From: an uncultured Saprospiraceae bacterium
GTDB lineage: Bacteria > Bacteroidota > Bacteroidia > Chitinophagales > Saprospiraceae
Assembly (NCBI GenBank): GCA_937952155.1
Contig: CALFYH010000303.1
Coordinates: forward strand, 1-5,671
Length of the DNA: 5,671 nucleotides
Reading direction: 5' to 3'
The notes below the pieces were generated by a model. The model had not been told where the DNA came from and searched no databases. It saw only the letters and a list, made by a program, of their open reading frames with translations. Below are positions 4,853 through 5,671 of the stretch, piece by piece. Both the position numbers and the translations under genes were made by a program. Numbering within the stretch: position 1 is the stretch's first letter; each line of letters opens with the position of its first letter.

Positions 4853-5671
4853 TTATTTACTTATTCTACCATTATCTTTTAAGATACTTATTACTTCATT
4901 TTCATTGAGTTGTGTGATATTTGCAATTAAGGGAACAGGTATTTTATTTTCATGGCAATTCAGAACGATTTGAACTTGATTTTTAAATATTCCTTTTTGA
5001 ATGCCAATTTGTTCACCTTTTTGAATGCCAATTTGTTCACCTTCTTGCCTGCCAATTTGTTCACCTTCTTGTCTTATCCTACTATAAGTGGTCATAATAT
5101 CATCTTTTATTTTGGATGGTATGGATTCAATTGCTTCATTGAGTTCGAATTTTGAAATGTCCGAAACATTTACTATGTAAACAAAGAGCTGCTCCAAAAA
5201 GTTTCCTCTGTCTTTTATTTCTGAAAATATAGTAAAAATTCGCTGGAAATCAGCCGCAAGTTTGATTGGATCAAAAGCACTTCGCTGTGCCAGTATTGCA
5301 GCTGCCATCATTCCATTGCGTATATTCTCTATACTTTCCTCTGGTAGTGATCTCAATGCAATGAAAATATGTCTGATATAAGGAATATATTCACCCAATG
5401 TGTCACTCAGCTTCGGAAATAATTCCTTAAGATGTGGAGCTTCCCAATGGTTTTTGCCTTGATAATAGATAAATGGGATGATAAGTTTAAGTGGCTTTTT
5501 GTCAGCAATACATTTGAAGTAATGTGAGAATAGATAGTGTCCCACTTGTATTAGAACAAACTTATCTGGTGAAGCTAAAATAACATCTCTGATTCTTATA
5601 TCATCCAATAAATCGCCTTGGTCATCAATTACATAAATAACATCTATTGTTTCGCTGTTTTTACCATGTTT
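4853..5671 (-). CDS. Rpn-family nuclease/putative transposase C-terminal region, chimeric N-terminus
   Basis: This frame is open from the right edge to the TAA at 4853 (272 codons, 5' end missing). From about 5569 leftward it matches the middle and C-terminal parts of Rpn-family (PD-(D/E)XK) recombination-promoting nucleases: PDKFVLIQVGHYLFSHY, then PLKLIIPFIYYQGKNHWE, an IRNGMMAA helix, VYIVNVSDI, RIRQEG, and a tail ending QLNENEVISIL like the family's T-x-L-S-E-x-x-(V/L) end. Tandem EGEQIG repeats precede that tail. In related Rpn proteins PDKF is preceded by a -(F/L)EHKSY- segment carrying the E-x-K nuclease motif. Here that segment and everything before it are replaced by an MgtE-like CBS piece (5561-5671). 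As assembled, the nuclease active site is absent, so the protein would not cut DNA. The TTG at 5608 is inside the foreign piece and is not a credible start. Rpn proteins promote RecA-independent recombination and often sit as accessory genes. Confidence 0.8.
   Translation of the reverse strand, partial: KHGKNSETIDVIYVIDDQGDLLDDIRIRDVILASPDKFVLIQVGHYLFSHYFKCIADKKPLKLIIPFIYYQGKNHWEAPHLKELFPKLSDTLGEYIPYIRHIFIALRSLPEESIENIRNGMMAAAILAQRSAFDPIKLAADFQRIFTIFSEIKDRGNFLEQLFVYIVNVSDISKFELNEAIESIPSKIKDDIMTTYSRIRQEGEQIGRQEGEQIGIQKGEQIGIQKGIFKNQVQIVLNCHENKIPVPLIANITQLNENEVISILKDNGRISK
4992..5075 (-). repeat. In-frame 24-base tandem repeat in the Rpn-like gene (about 3.5 copies)
   Basis: Units lie at 5063-5040, 5039-5016 and 5015-4992, with a half unit at 5075-5064. 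Each encodes eight residues of the pattern GEQIG(R/I)Q(E/K). The two left-hand units are identical at the base level and the third differs at a few positions, so the array expanded recently. Short EG-rich repeats at this place are common in Rpn-family proteins and vary in copy number, probably as a helical linker before the C-terminal tail. The unit is a multiple of three, so gain or loss keeps the frame. Confidence 0.9.
5561..5671 (-). other. mgtE: Fragment of an MgtE-like CBS domain joined to the Rpn-like ORF
   Basis: Thirty-seven codons at the right edge read KHGKNSETIDVIYVIDDQGD, then LLDDIRIRDVILASPDK. The pattern G-K-N-x-E-T-I-x-x-I-Y-V-(I/V)-D-x-x-G-x-L-(L/I)-D-D-I-R-I-R-x-x-(I/L)-L-A-x-P is the first CBS domain of MgtE-type Mg2+ channels, where the following residues should be a V-S-x-L-M-D segment. 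Instead the frame passes at SPDK into Rpn sequence. The piece has no relation to an Rpn N-terminus, which should carry the nuclease core. Family recognition is from memory of the motif. The symbol applies to the origin of this fragment only; no MgtE protein is encoded here. Confidence 0.7.

Noticed and set aside
4992..5075. CRISPR-like direct repeats
   Set aside because: The repeats abut without spacers and are in frame with a coding sequence; they are coding tandem repeats.
4952..5155. Plus-strand ORF of 67 codons with repeats (NLFTFLNA type)
   Set aside because: It is the antisense reading of the Rpn EGEQIG repeat array, which explains its repetitiveness.
4853..5608. Rpn-like ORF starting at the TTG at 5608
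   Set aside because: The frame stays open to the right edge, and the TTG lies inside the MgtE-like CBS segment (Leu of G-D-L-L-D-D), so it is an internal leucine codon.

Overview
The window looks like one short, AT-rich assembly contig from a member of the Bacteroidota, plausibly a Saprospiraceae- or Chitinophagales-like lineage. The phylum is inferred from protein style, from a TTTG / TAnnTTTG-type promoter at 723-754, and from A/T-rich leaders without clear Shine-Dalgarno sequences. The genus cannot be told. Every credible gene is on the minus strand, so transcription runs from the right edge to the left edge.

Both ends carry signs of library or assembly artefact. Bases 1-33 are an exact Illumina adapter/read-primer sequence, so the biological sequence starts at base 34. 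The last ~100 bases (about 5561-5671) encode a piece of a CBS domain resembling the Mg2+ transporter MgtE. It is joined in frame to the C-terminal part of an Rpn-family (PD-(D/E)XK) nuclease-like protein. That join is most simply a chimeric assembly through a short shared sequence, although a real fusion or rearrangement is not excluded.

In order of transcription the layout is: the chimeric MgtE-fragment/Rpn-like ORF (5671-4853), a 95-base gap, then a tight co-directional run. The run holds acpH (ACP phosphodiesterase, TTG start), aroE (shikimate dehydrogenase), a monofunctional proline dehydrogenase, and two tandem DedA-family membrane proteins. Gaps within it are 6, 9, 19 and 47 bases, consistent with one operon. 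After a 97-base gap with a good Bacteroidota-type promoter comes a small exported protein with two LTxxQ motifs. Last is the start of an ABC exporter-type transporter (TTG start at 268), cut off by the adapter.

Functionally the run is housekeeping: aromatic amino acid synthesis, carrier-protein cofactor turnover, proline oxidation and envelope lipid-carrier recycling. I see no shared pathway beyond co-transcription. There is no tRNA, rRNA, CRISPR array, riboswitch or complete mobile element, and no gene-free stretch over 300 bases. I did not find an undescribed biological system. The points worth a second look are the chimeric right end, the adapter, the ABC gene hidden behind a longer-looking ATG ORF, and the tandem DedA pair.
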